From CAYPHA01 sp964410215 (lineage in GTDB: Bacteria; Calditrichota; Calditrichia; Calditrichales; CAYPHA01), in the NCBI GenBank assembly GCA_964410215.1, contig CAYPHA010000003.1, positions 62,001 to 126,000 on the forward strand: a stretch of DNA of 64,000 bases, read 5' to 3'. Every line of letters starts with the position of its first letter. Within the stretch, counting starts at the first letter, position 1. Below are positions 48,801-57,100 of this stretch, piece after piece. Made by a program: the position numbers and the translations under genes. A model generated the notes under the pieces. That model saw nothing but the letters and a program-made list of their open reading frames with translations, made no database searches and was not told the DNA's origin.

Positions 48801-51800
48801 ACGGTTGCATCAAAAGCCAGGGTGGAGTGCACCAGCGATCCGCGTCCTTTGTCGAGCGGATACCGCTGCATGCACCAGTTAAGATAGTTGGTCAATCCCC
48901 TGTGGGTAACCAGGGTGCCCTTTGGTTTACCGGTGGAACCGGATGTGTAAATCATGTAGGCCAACTGTTCCGGATGGATACGTATACCGGGATTTCCGGT
49001 CGGAAAGGATTCGAATATTTCCGGTTCCTTATCCATTGTAATTACATGCCGGTTATTTCCAGGAAGAACCGATTCAAGGGCCTGTTCCGTCAGCAGTAGT
49101 TTTACACCTGAATCATCGAGGATATAATTAAAACGTTCCGCCGGCAGGGAAGGATCGAGGGGGACATAAGCTGCACCCGTCTTGAGGATACCCAGAATGG
49201 CAATGATCATATCCATGGAACGCCGGATGTGCAAGCCAATCAGGACTTCCGGACCGGCACCATGACGGAGTAGGAATCCGGCCAGTTGGTTGGTCCGCGC
49301 ATTCAGTGTTTTGTAAGAGATTGATGACGATATCGATTGAACGGCGATTCCATCAGGGTACTTCTGAACAGCCTGTTCGAAGTAATCGATAATCGATTTA
49401 CTGAAATCATAGTCCCGTACAGGGGCATTCCAGCTTGTTGTTATCTTTTTCTTTTCTTCCCGGGAAAGAAGGTCGATGGCGTTCACCGGCACGTCCGGGG
49501 CTTCAGTAACCTGCATCAGCAGGTTTTGAAAATGATCGATGGCCCGGTCGATCGTCGAATCGTCGAAAAGGTCGGTGTTAAATTCAAAGGCGCCGCTCAG
49601 GTTGTCACCGTCTTCGATCATAAAGAGGGTGAGATCGAACTTAGCCGTTTTACTGTGTGCTTCGAGAGGGGTTAATGTCAGACGGGATTTTGAGGTACGT
49701 AAATCGCTGCTGACATTCTGTATGACAAACATGACCTGGAACAGGGGTGAATGGCTCATATTACGTTCAGGTTGTACGGCATCGACGATCTTTTCAAAGG
49801 GCACATCCTGGTGCGCGTAGGCACCGAGTGCCGTTTCCCTGACTCTCAGGACCAGTTCTCTGAACGAAGGGTTTCCGGAAAGGTCTGTGCGTAATACGAG
49901 TGTGTTGACAAAAAAACCGATGATATTTTCGAGCTCTTCACGGTTTCTGTTGGCAACCGGGGAACCAACACTGATATCGTCCTGTAACGTATATCGGTAT
50001 AACAGTGTCTGAAAGGCGGCCAGCAGGGTCATGAAAGCCGTAACACCCTCTTCATGAGAAAAGCGTATCAGACGTTTTGAAGTCTCATGTGATACTTTAA
50101 ATGTCTTATAGGAACCGTTGAATGTCTGCATAGCCGGACGCGGACGATCTGTCGGCAATTCCAGAGCGGGTGGTATACCGGCCAGTTGACGGCGCCAGTA
50201 ATCCAGTTGTTTTTCCAGCACATCGCCTTTCAGCCAGTTTCGCTGCCAGTGGGCGAAGTCCGCATACTGCAGCGGCAATTCCGTAAGCGGCGATTCTTCT
50301 TCCCTTGAATAGAAATCGTATATGGCTGCCAGCTCGGTCATCATGATCTGGGTGGACCAGTTGTCTGAGACGATATGATGCATGACCATGATGACGGCAT
50401 GATCCTGTTCAGCGAGACGAACAACATCAATCCGGAAGAGGGGGAGAGAATCAAGTGAGATGGCCTGCAGTGAACGGTCGGCTGCAATCCTGCGCAGTTC
50501 TGTTTCCCGCTGATCCGTGTCCAGATCGCTGATATCGGTGACCGGTAGGGATATAGTAAATACGTTGTGGAATTTTTGCAGGGGTGTTCCGGCATTTTCG
50601 TGAAAGGTTGTACGCAGGGACTCGTGCCGGCGTATGATTTCGTTGATGCTGCGTTCCAGAATATGAATATCCAGCGGACCACCGATACGGTATGCTTCGG
50701 GAATATTGTAAAATGGGCTGTTTGGTTCCAGCCTGTCCAGGAACCAGAGACGTTGCTGAGCAAATGACAGGGGTATATCACGATCCCGCGGGACCGGTTT
50801 CATGGGGGGTGCTTCCGGCGCGGCATCCCGCATTTTGGCTTTTTCAACGGCTGTCGCGAGGCCGGCAATCGTTGGTGTTTCGAATACGGAACGCAATTGA
50901 ATTTCTACCGAAAGAAACTTTTTTATGCGGGAGACCAATTGTGTGGCCAACAGCGAATGTCCGCCCAGATCGAAAAAATTATGATTCGAACCCACTTTAT
51001 CTATGTTTAAAATGTCACTGCATATTTCGGCGATCGCCTCTTCTACCGGCGTTCTTGGTGCAACATATTCAGCCTGAAGTTCCTGCATGATGGTATCCCG
51101 GTCAGGTTTTGGCAGGGCCTTCCGGTCCACCTTCCCATTGGGTGTAAGGGGCAGTTCGTCCAGTTCCATAAAGGCTGAAGGTACCATGTATTCGGGCAGA
51201 TGATCGGCGAGATATGATTTCAGTTCACTGCTTTTAATTTCCGTACCGGTGCCGGTTACAAAATATCCGATCAGGCGTTTATCGCCCGGTGAATCCTCCC
51301 GGAGGCTGACGGCTGCAGCTTTAATATGCGGATGTTCCGAAAGGGCGGTCTCAATTTCACCGGGTTCAATTCTGAAACCGCGCAGTTTTACCTGGTGATC
51401 AGCCCTGCCCAGAAATTCAATATTTCCATCTGCCAGGTAACGACCGACATCACCTGTTGCATATAGCCGTTCTCCCGGCTTTCCGGAAAACGGGTCAGGG
51501 ATAAAACGCTCTGCCGTGAGGTCGGGACGGTTCAGGTAGCCTCTGGCAAGACCTTCGCCACCGACGAACAACTCGCCGCGAACACCGATGGGAACAGGCT
51601 GGTAATAAGCATCTAAAATGTAGATGGTCATGTTGCCGAATGGCTTCCCGATAGGTACAAGCCGGTCATCAGACAGATCGAGTTCTCTGGATTCAAAATA
51701 GGAGCTGTCAATAGTGGCTTCCGTAAGGCCGAATGAATTGATAAGCCGGGTATCCGGCCCGGTATATTTCAAAAACTTCCTATATTCGCCGACATACCAG

Positions 51801-54070
51801 ATATCGGAGCCGGCAACCAGATTACGGAAGAAATCCAGAGTCTGACCGGTTTCATCCAGGTATTGTATTAAATTTCGCAGAACCGCCGGTACAAATTCGG
51901 CAATATTGACCTTTTCTTTCCGCATCAGGCCATACAGATCCCCGGCCTGAAGCAGTAAGTCACGGCGTACCAGGACCAGTTTACCACCGGAGCAAAGCGC
52001 CCGGGTCCAGTCGCCGGCAAAAACATCAAAAGAGAAACTGGCCATTTGAAGGTGATTGCGGGCCATGGAACGCAATTCGTAGGCTTCTTCCCAGGTCAGG
52101 TAGGCATTGACAAGGCTGCCGTGCAGTACCATGGTACCTTTGGATTTGCCGGTCGATCCGGATGTGTATATAAGATAGGCTATGTTTTCTGCCGTAACGG
52201 TTTGCGCCGGTGCTGTATCCGGTTTGATGGAAATGGCATTCCTGTCTTCGTCTATTACAATGACCTTGCCGTTATAATGGGTAATGCTGTTTTTAAGTGC
52301 TTTTTGTGTGATGAGTACCGGTACACGGGCATCTTCCAGCATATACTCCAACCGGTCTTGCGGATAGGTTGGATCAAGGGGGAGATAAGCGGCGTTGGCC
52401 TTCAGGACACCGAGCACCGCGACCATAAGATCCAGAGATTTTTCAAGCAGAATACCCACTACGATTTCCGGAGCCGCACCTGATTCAGAGAGATAACGGG
52501 CCAGTTGGTTGGCTTTCCTGTTCAACTCTCCATAGGAAATATACTGATCGTTGCAGACCACGGCGACCGCTTCCGGTGTTTCCCGAACTCGTTCTTCGAA
52601 TAACTGGTGAATACACAATGAGCGGTCTCTTGGGAACTGTGTGGCATTCCATTGCACGCAGATCATTTCATGTTCGGATGGGGAAAGGATGGGCAGCCGG
52701 CCCAGTTTCTGATCCGGATTATCCATAATGGCAATCAGAAGATTTTTATAATGGCTCAAAAACTGTTTGATTGTTCTCTTATCAAAAAGGTCAGTATTAT
52801 ACTCAATCGCAATATCCAGACCTGAGGTACCTTCGGCTACAGACATGGTCACATCAAATGTCGATGTACCCATATCCACATCGAGCATCTCCATACTCAT
52901 ATCCGCGACAGTACCCAGCCGGACCGGGGCATTCTGTAAGATGAACATCACCTGGAACAGCGGCGGATAGCTCATATCGCGGTCCGGCTGAAGCTGGTCG
53001 ACCAGGTATTCAAAGGGTAAATCCTGGTTTTCGAATGCGTCGAGTGTTGTCGTTTTTACGGTCTGCAGAAAATCCCTGAAGCTGGTTTCACCGGAGAAAG
53101 TGGTCCGGAGTACAATCGTATTGATGAACAGCCCGATCAGGCCTTCCAGTTCGCCACGTGTCCGGTTGGCGATTGGCGTACCTATGCAAATGTCCGGCTG
53201 TCCCGAATACCGGTAGAGCAGGGTTTTGAAAGCAGAAAGCAATCCCATGAAAAGCGTAGCGCCTTCCTGGCGGAGCAGCGTGTACAACCTGTCCGTTGTT
53301 TCCCTGTCCATCACTATGCTTTCTGACGAACCCACATTGCTCTGGACCAGGGGTCTGGGACGATCCGTGGGCAATTCCAGGACAGGCGGATGCGCACCCA
53401 GATGCGTTTTCCAGAAGTCCAGTTGCTTCTGCAGCAGTTCACCCTGCAGGTATTCTTTCTGCCATTCACTGTAATCTGCGTATTGTATTGGTAATTCTTC
53501 CAGTGGGGAGGATTCACCTCTGGAAAATGTGCCGTACAGGGTGGTGATTTCGTTTATCAGAACACCCATCGACCAGCCGTCGGAAATGATATGGTGCATA
53601 TTCAGAATGATAACGTGGTCGGTTTGATCCCGTTTTATAACGGTTATCCGGATGAGTGGTCCGGCAGCGAGATCAAACGGTCGCCGCGCTTCACGGGTAA
53701 CCAGGTTTTTACATACCTGCTCTCCGGCATGTTCTTCTTCGCTGCTGATATCAATGGTTTCAATGGGAATATATGCTTCCGGCGATATGACCTGCATCGG
53801 TTCACCATCAATGGCCGTAAACGTTGTTCTTAATGTTTCATGACGTTCCGTAATTGCTGTAATGACCTTCCGGAAGATATCGATGTTAAAAGCCCCTTTA
53901 AGGCGAAAGGCAGTAGGTATATTGTAATAGGGACTGTTCGGTTCGAACTGGTCCAGGAACCAGAGACGCCTCTGTCCAAAGGATGCCGGAAAAAGATAGA
54001 CTTCTTCGCCGTTCGTCTCCGGATCGGGGGAATTGAGATATTCCGTATCTGTTACCGATGTTTCTTTCAT
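39896..54070 (-). CDS. Four-module nonribosomal peptide synthetase, C-A-T x4 plus terminal epimerase
   Basis: 4724 residues. C1 (HHIISDGWS about 161), A1 (core TSGSTGKSKG about 639), T1 (LGGHSL about 1037); C2 (HHIVSDNWS about 1235), A2 (about 1713), T2 (about 2102); C3 (about 2298), A3 (about 2780), T3 (about 3162); C4 (about 3358), A4 (about 3838), T4 (LGGDSI about 4235); E (HHLVLDGVSW about 4422, EGHGRE present). The ten pocket residues, read by alignment to GrsA positions 235-331 plus Lys517, are: A1 DVGEVGSIDK (ornithine-like), A2 DATKVGEVGK (Asn-like), A3 DASTVAAVCK (Tyr), A4 DFWNIGMVHK (canonical Thr). Predicted unit Orn-Asn-Tyr-D-Thr. There is no thioesterase or reductase at the C-terminus. 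ATG 54070 lies 48 bases after the upstream synthetase gene. Confidence 0.93.
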   Translation of the reverse strand: MKETSVTDTEYLNSPDPETNGEEVYLFPASFGQRRLWFLDQFEPNSPYYNIPTAFRLKGAFNIDIFRKVITAITERHETLRTTFTAIDGEPMQVISPEAYIPIETIDISSEEEHAGEQVCKNLVTREARRPFDLAAGPLIRITVIKRDQTDHVIILNMHHIISDGWSMGVLINEITTLYGTFSRGESSPLEELPIQYADYSEWQKEYLQGELLQKQLDFWKTHLGAHPPVLELPTDRPRPLVQSNVGSSESIVMDRETTDRLYTLLRQEGATLFMGLLSAFKTLLYRYSGQPDICIGTPIANRTRGELEGLIGLFINTIVLRTTFSGETSFRDFLQTVKTTTLDAFENQDLPFEYLVDQLQPDRDMSYPPLFQVMFILQNAPVRLGTVADMSMEMLDVDMGTSTFDVTMSVAEGTSGLDIAIEYNTDLFDKRTIKQFLSHYKNLLIAIMDNPDQKLGRLPILSPSEHEMICVQWNATQFPRDRSLCIHQLFEERVRETPEAVAVVCNDQYISYGELNRKANQLARYLSESGAAPEIVVGILLEKSLDLMVAVLGVLKANAAYLPLDPTYPQDRLEYMLEDARVPVLITQKALKNSITHYNGKVIVIDEDRNAISIKPDTAPAQTVTAENIAYLIYTSGSTGKSKGTMVLHGSLVNAYLTWEEAYELRSMARNHLQMASFSFDVFAGDWTRALCSGGKLVLVRRDLLLQAGDLYGLMRKEKVNIAEFVPAVLRNLIQYLDETGQTLDFFRNLVAGSDIWYVGEYRKFLKYTGPDTRLINSFGLTEATIDSSYFESRELDLSDDRLVPIGKPFGNMTIYILDAYYQPVPIGVRGELFVGGEGLARGYLNRPDLTAERFIPDPFSGKPGERLYATGDVGRYLADGNIEFLGRADHQVKLRGFRIEPGEIETALSEHPHIKAAAVSLREDSPGDKRLIGYFVTGTGTEIKSSELKSYLADHLPEYMVPSAFMELDELPLTPNGKVDRKALPKPDRDTIMQELQAEYVAPRTPVEEAIAEICSDILNIDKVGSNHNFFDLGGHSLLATQLVSRIKKFLSVEIQLRSVFETPTIAGLATAVEKAKMRDAAPEAPPMKPVPRDRDIPLSFAQQRLWFLDRLEPNSPFYNIPEAYRIGGPLDIHILERSINEIIRRHESLRTTFHENAGTPLQKFHNVFTISLPVTDISDLDTDQRETELRRIAADRSLQAISLDSLPLFRIDVVRLAEQDHAVIMVMHHIVSDNWSTQIMMTELAAIYDFYSREEESPLTELPLQYADFAHWQRNWLKGDVLEKQLDYWRRQLAGIPPALELPTDRPRPAMQTFNGSYKTFKVSHETSKRLIRFSHEEGVTAFMTLLAAFQTLLYRYTLQDDISVGSPVANRNREELENIIGFFVNTLVLRTDLSGNPSFRELVLRVRETALGAYAHQDVPFEKIVDAVQPERNMSHSPLFQVMFVIQNVSSDLRTSKSRLTLTPLEAHSKTAKFDLTLFMIEDGDNLSGAFEFNTDLFDDSTIDRAIDHFQNLLMQVTEAPDVPVNAIDLLSREEKKKITTSWNAPVRDYDFSKSIIDYFEQAVQKYPDGIAVQSISSSISYKTLNARTNQLAGFLLRHGAGPEVLIGLHIRRSMDMIIAILGILKTGAAYVPLDPSLPAERFNYILDDSGVKLLLTEQALESVLPGNNRHVITMDKEPEIFESFPTGNPGIRIHPEQLAYMIYTSGSTGKPKGTLVTHRGLTNYLNWCMQRYPLDKGRGSLVHSTLAFDATVTGLFTPFLTGKTVTLVPEDDNLDALARMLLQYRDFSLVKITPAHLELLSRQLPGEKSHSLSHAFVIGGENLLSDQITFWQKNSPETSLINEYGPTETVVGCIVFDARNWHGSGSVPIGRPIPNAPVYILNETLEPVPIGIPGELYISGAGVTRGYHGQPGLTAERFIPDPFSDIPGTRMYKTGDIVRYLNDGNMIFLGRKDDQIKIRGYRIEPGEIESVLNQMEGISDGLVIVSEDANKDKRLVAYYIPEPGSQPDMASIKDGMKSKLPDYMIPVTYIPVNAFPLTPNGKIDRSALPAPQMDRESLKTPFIAPRSDMEKKMAELWSEVLSVETIGIHDNFFELGGHSLLATRLAARIRDTYGLELPLRVLFEAPTIASLTLQVEKAATLPSATDTQPLRPVSREGQLPLSFSQQRLWFLDQLSPDNPFYNIPVAMKVTGALDLPILEKSINEIVRRHEVLRTSFHNSEGTPVLQIHGSVNVPINVTDISSMSVSRKQQKIRELIHEEAQKAFRLTSAPLIRIVVIKIAVDEHVIVLNMHHIISDGWSSNIIMKEMALLYDAFRKGHPSPLAELPVQYVDYAAWQRERIKGDVLEEQIRFWKEAIGLNPPVLRLPTDYPRPAAQTFNGNTVDIRLPKELSRGISELNNAQGTTLFMTLLAAFQSLLYHYTHQDEIIVGSPIANRTRSETEDLIGFFVNTLVLKADFENEPTFPALLERTRHFIMDAYTHQDLPFEQLVDELQPTRDLSHSPVFQVMFVLQNTGQLQALDVDLGSIRLEALDDENKTAKFDLTLIVQESEEGLLTQMEYNTDLFKPATVERMLQHYRILLEQVLKQPDRSVSEMSLLSAEESAYILHTLNRTTVDRRETPHIIAAFEMIAEQYPEKTALIFDSQELCYADLNTKANQLAHFLSGKGIGPEKTVAISVNRSMEMVIGLLGILKAGGVYLPIDPSYPEERIRYILRDSGAGFLLTEQQLSDTLFADLQVDRLCLDSDIHQIASLPKQNLPHRSIPENLAYIIYTSGSTGVPKGTMLTHRGLINLTFFQIRDFQLNPASRTLQFASFSFDASISEIFTSLISAGTLYLARPEQLMPGPDLTSQLKKHKISVVTLPPSVSAVILPESFPDLQTMVTAGESCPADLARYWARNRRFINAYGPTENTVCATSYVYSDEHNHASVPIGAPIENVQIYILDKHLNPVPVGIPGELHIAGESLARGYLHRPDLTAEKFIPNPFSTDPGSRLYKSGDAARYLDDGRIEFLGRIDQQIKIRGFRIEPEEIENLLTSMEKVDDIVVVPYYAGQSDARLIAYYTTSNDDDDLSEQLRHAAHKHLPDYMVPSLFMRLDSIPLTANGKIDRRALPEPDFSAGLTDTEYAAPRNDQEMRLAEIWQNILNIDKIGINDNFFRLGGHSLIATRLLSRINNAFSVNLPLQGIFEHPTIAGISGLLASPLVHAGFKKPEIAAIDRSEEIPLSFAQQRMWFLDQLAPNEPTYNLPSAVKIKGQLDFETLKESINLVALRHEILRTTITDVDGKASQVIHKTPVIRFNYIDLDPLPADEREQEALRIVTQDALQPFDLMNGPLTRINVVKFAEERYYFGMTMHHIISDGWSMGIFITEMSRNYSLLRHGFQPAPEPLSVQYADYAVWQRNWLIGDILEAEIRFWKERLTGAPLLLNLPLDRPRPAIPSNRGNTITFTLNKSLSDRLKTYSDQQDITLFMTLFAAFNILLQRYSGQDDILTGTPIANRNHHEIEQLIGFFVNTLVLRTDLSENPSFQTLVRRVKQHTLEAYQHQDVPFEMLVDKLVPDREMSHTPLFQVMFVLQNTPVTPQVQESDFRIETVEADTNLAKFDLTVTLMETESGLTGSFEYKTELFDQSSIERMISHFSNLLESAMQQPEKPVSGLMIMDAAEQEAVLTASIKGKEIFPVSDCIHQVFEKKAALFANRTALLYEEQTYTYQALNSRANQLARYLNRTGVKQGDLVGLCVERSAEMVISMIAILKAGAAYVSLDPAYPEERLNNIIGNARMPFIILHSSVEKSLPEFNAKRIVMDNEAEKIADEDTNNPGFPVDIADTAYIIYTSGSTGKPKGVMVQHENVVRLFDATDNWYRFDETDVWTFFHSYAFDFSVWELWGALFYGGSVVVIPYLTTRSPHDFYELVCSRKVTVLNQTPSAFRQFIQADQESANTNGTHLRYVIFGGDTLELQSLKPWFLKYGDQKPRLINMYGITETTVHVTYRPLNLKDLHEAPGSVIGTSIPDLQVYVLDAALQPVPNGIPGELYVGGAGVARGYNGQPDLTAERFIPDPFTEQPGGRLYRTGDLARRLANNDLEYLGRIDHQVQIRGFRVELGEIEHVLTEHDAVQESVVLMREDTPGDKRLVAYLVTDPGKDATVATIRDFIQDRLPDYMVPSAIVILEAFPLTAHGKINRKALPVPRVEREDLGTEYIAPTSDKEKVLAETWASILGVEKVGIQDNFFELGGDSILMIQVIARAKAGGMFFTPADVFQNPTIATLAAVSRDDADLLPEQGIISGNVPLTPIQEWFFDHHRDHPEQFNTSMMLELFKPAEPEILEKTFLYLLNHHDALRSRFSKMDGIWEQYIEPSRETMEIQRIDLSGHPGSRQRKEIERLAALAQQDFKLNQVPLLKVIYFDLGSQNSHRLLIIFHHLVLDGVSWRIIIEDLIHIYGNLVQEKEIQLPQKTTSYKKWAEELITYASGPVLETEHDYWKKFSEAASISLPCDFNEGSNTYGDTEDITLSFGIKNTRKLLQEVPQILKTQVNDVLLTALVRTLSPKQKLLVEMEGHGREDIFSGIDLSRTVGWFTSIFPVQLDVSTSRDIKEQIHSVHRQLNDIPNNGVGYNIIKYLSYKHNTEGFTTIPQPRINFNYLGQFDHIVPGSGDVPFRVAPERVGDEQHPDEKRACDLYLVIVVSGKELHTRWLYSRKMFKKPTIKKLAGAYLSELKRIIRFVSEG

Positions 54071-54118
54071 TCAAAAAACCACGTTATTGTTCGTAAGCGA
54101 ATAGGGAACAGTTCCTTT

Positions 54119-57100
54119 TTATTCATTTAAGTCTGATCGTTTGATGGTTCGTGCCGATCGTGATACACGTTTAATCGAAGGAATTTCCTGTCTGGCAGCC
54201 GGTTCTTTTTCGGTCTTTCTTATTTCTTCGGCAATTTCTGCGGATGTCGGGTGTTCAAAAAGCGTGCGCAGAGGCAATTCGATGCCGAATTGCTCACGTA
54301 TCCGGGAAGTGAATTGTGTCGCAAGAAGCGAATGTCCGCCCAATTCAAAAAAGTTATCGTGAATGCCCACCTTTTCAATATGTAATAAATCACCGACAAT
54401 GCCCACAATTTTATCTTCATCGGGGTTACGGGGTGCAACATACTCGGACTTCAGATCATCGCGGCTTAATTCAGGTTGCGGAAGCGCATGACGGTCCATT
54501 TTACCGCTTGGCGTTAGCGGGAACCGGTCCATGATTACGAAGGCCGAAGGTACCATATATTCCGGTAGTTCTTTCCTGAGGTGTTCCTTTAGTTGATCCG
54601 TTTCAGGCTTTTCTCCATCCCGCGGCACGAGATAAGCGATAAGCCGTTTGTCGCCGGCTTTGTATTCATGTGCGGTTACAAAAACATCGGCAATGTCGTT
54701 ACGGCGGTCCAGGGTGGTCTCGATTTCACCCAGTTCTATCCGGAAACCGCGTACTTTAACCTGCTGGTCGATGCGGCCCAGGAATTCTATATTTCCATCG
54801 GACAGAAAACGGACCAGATCGCCGCTGCGGTACAGCCTGCTGCCGGCTTCGTCACTGAAGGGATTGGGAATGAATTTTTCGGCTGTAAGCGCGGGCCGGT
54901 GCAGGTAACCTCTTGCCAGTCCCATCCCTTCAATGCACAGTTCTCCCGGTACACCAACCGGCACGGGTTGCAGATGCTTATCGAGAACATAGAGTTTGAA
55001 ATTGGCAATGGGCGATCCTATCGGTGGGCCCTGCGCATAGCTGCCTTCACACAGATGCATGGACGCACACACGGTCGTTTCGGTGGGTCCGTAAGCATTG
55101 AAGAAATGGCGCTTTTTACCCCATTTTTCCACCAGTTCTCCCGAAACAGCTTCCCCGGCAGTGATGATGGTAGTTAAATCGGGAAGGTCGGTTTCAGGCA
55201 GCACGGCCAGCACCGAAGGCGGCAGTGTAATGGTTGTAACTTTCTGTCCTGCCAGCAGTTTTACCATTTCGTTTCCTGCTGAAATCGTTTCGGATGAAGT
55301 CAGACATAGTGTGGATCCACTCAGCATGGCCATGGCAAATTCCCAGACCGCCGCGTCGAAACTGAGGGAGGAAAACTGCATGATGCGCTTTCCCGGACCT
55401 ACTTTGAATGCCTTTATCTGGGCGGCTGCCAGGTTGCATAATCCACGATGGCGCAGCATCGTTCCCTTTGGTTTTCCCGTTGAGCCCGAAGTGTAAATCA
55501 CATAAGCCAGGTTGTCAGGATCCATTTTTATACCGGGATTCGTATCGCGTTCGCTTGAGATCGTATCCCATTGCGTATCCACCATGATCACGCGGGCGCT
55601 GTGGGCAGGTAAGCGTTTACTGATTACGTCGGAAGTCAGAAGGACCTCTAATCCGGAATCTTTGATCATATACTGAATGCGTTCATCCGGATAGGTCGGA
55701 TCAATAGGTATGAAAGCGCCACCGGACTTGAGGGCGGCCATCAAGGCTACAATCATATCCGTTGATCGTTCCATGCACACGCCAATAAGCTTATCCGGTC
55801 CCAGACCCGCTTTCTTCAGAAAATGGGCCAGTTTGTTAGCTTTGCGGTTCAATTGATCATACGAAACGGCTTCTTCCCGTTCGTCAGCCTGTCGCTGATA
55901 GGTGAGTGCAGGTGCATCCGGCTGTTTTTCCGCATATTGTTCAAACCATTCATGAACACAGCGATTCGAGGGAAAATCCCATCGGGTTTCATTCCATTTT
56001 GTCAGAAGCACTTCTTTTTCATCCGTCTCCATCAGCGGAATCTTTGATACCGGTGTTTCCGTGTCAGCCGTCAGGTTTTCCAGCAGGGTGCGGAAATGCC
56101 TGAGCAGGTCCTGAACTGTTTCCGCTTTGAACAGATCGGTATTGTATTCCATGATTCCCATGATTCCATCCGTACCTTCAGTCATGGTGAGGGTCATGTC
56201 ATAGTTTGTCGTTATCGTTTCCGCTTCCAACGGTTCGATGGTCAGATCGGTCATTTCAACGGACTGGCCGGGCGGAATGTTCTGGTAAACGAAGGCAACC
56301 TGAAAGATGGGCGAATGACTCATATCCCGCGCCGGTTTTATTTCTTCAACCAGCTTTTCAAAGGGGAGATCCTGGTGGGCATAGGCACCAAGAGAAGTTT
56401 CGCGCACCTGCCGCAGCAGTTCTTCGAAGTTGGGATCTTCGTCAAACCGGGTTCGGAAGACCAGCGTATTCACGAAAAATCCGATAAGATTTTCAACCTG
56501 TGCATTAGTACGGTTGGCGATGGGTGAGCCTACCAGAATATCATCCTGACGGGTATAACGGTGCAAAAGCGTCTGAAAGACGGCCAACAGGGTCATAAAA
56601 GGTGTGACACCTTCACGCTGACTGACTGCTTTGACGGTGCCGGCCAGGCTCTCCGGAATCAACATTGTTTCAGCGGCGCCCCGGTATGATTGAACCGCAG
56701 GACGCGGAAAATCCGTCGGCATCTCCAATAGCGGCGGACTGCCTGCCAGGTGCGTTTTCCAGTATGTCACCTGTTTTTCCAGAATCTCATCTTTCAGCCA
56801 GTTACGCTGCCAGGTGGCAAAATCGGCATACTGAATATCCAGTTCCGGTAATGCAATTTCATTGTCTTGCGAAAGGGCATCATATATAGCAGCAACTTCT
56901 CTGACGAGAATACCGACGGACCAGCCATCCGATATAATATGATGGAGTATAAATATGAGAATGTGTTCATTGTCGTCAATTCGGAGAATCCGTGTTGAGA
57001 AGAGGGGGCCCTGCGACAGGTTAAAAACAGTTCCGGTTTCTTCCCGAATGGCCTTATGAATGTGTTGTTCCTTCTCATCTGCATTCAGAGCGCTCAGATC

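Noticed and set aside
39896..54070. Possible assembly collapse or duplication artefact in the repeated modules
   Set aside because: The four modules differ clearly in sequence and pocket code, so they are real separate modules; no long identical stretches were seen by eye.
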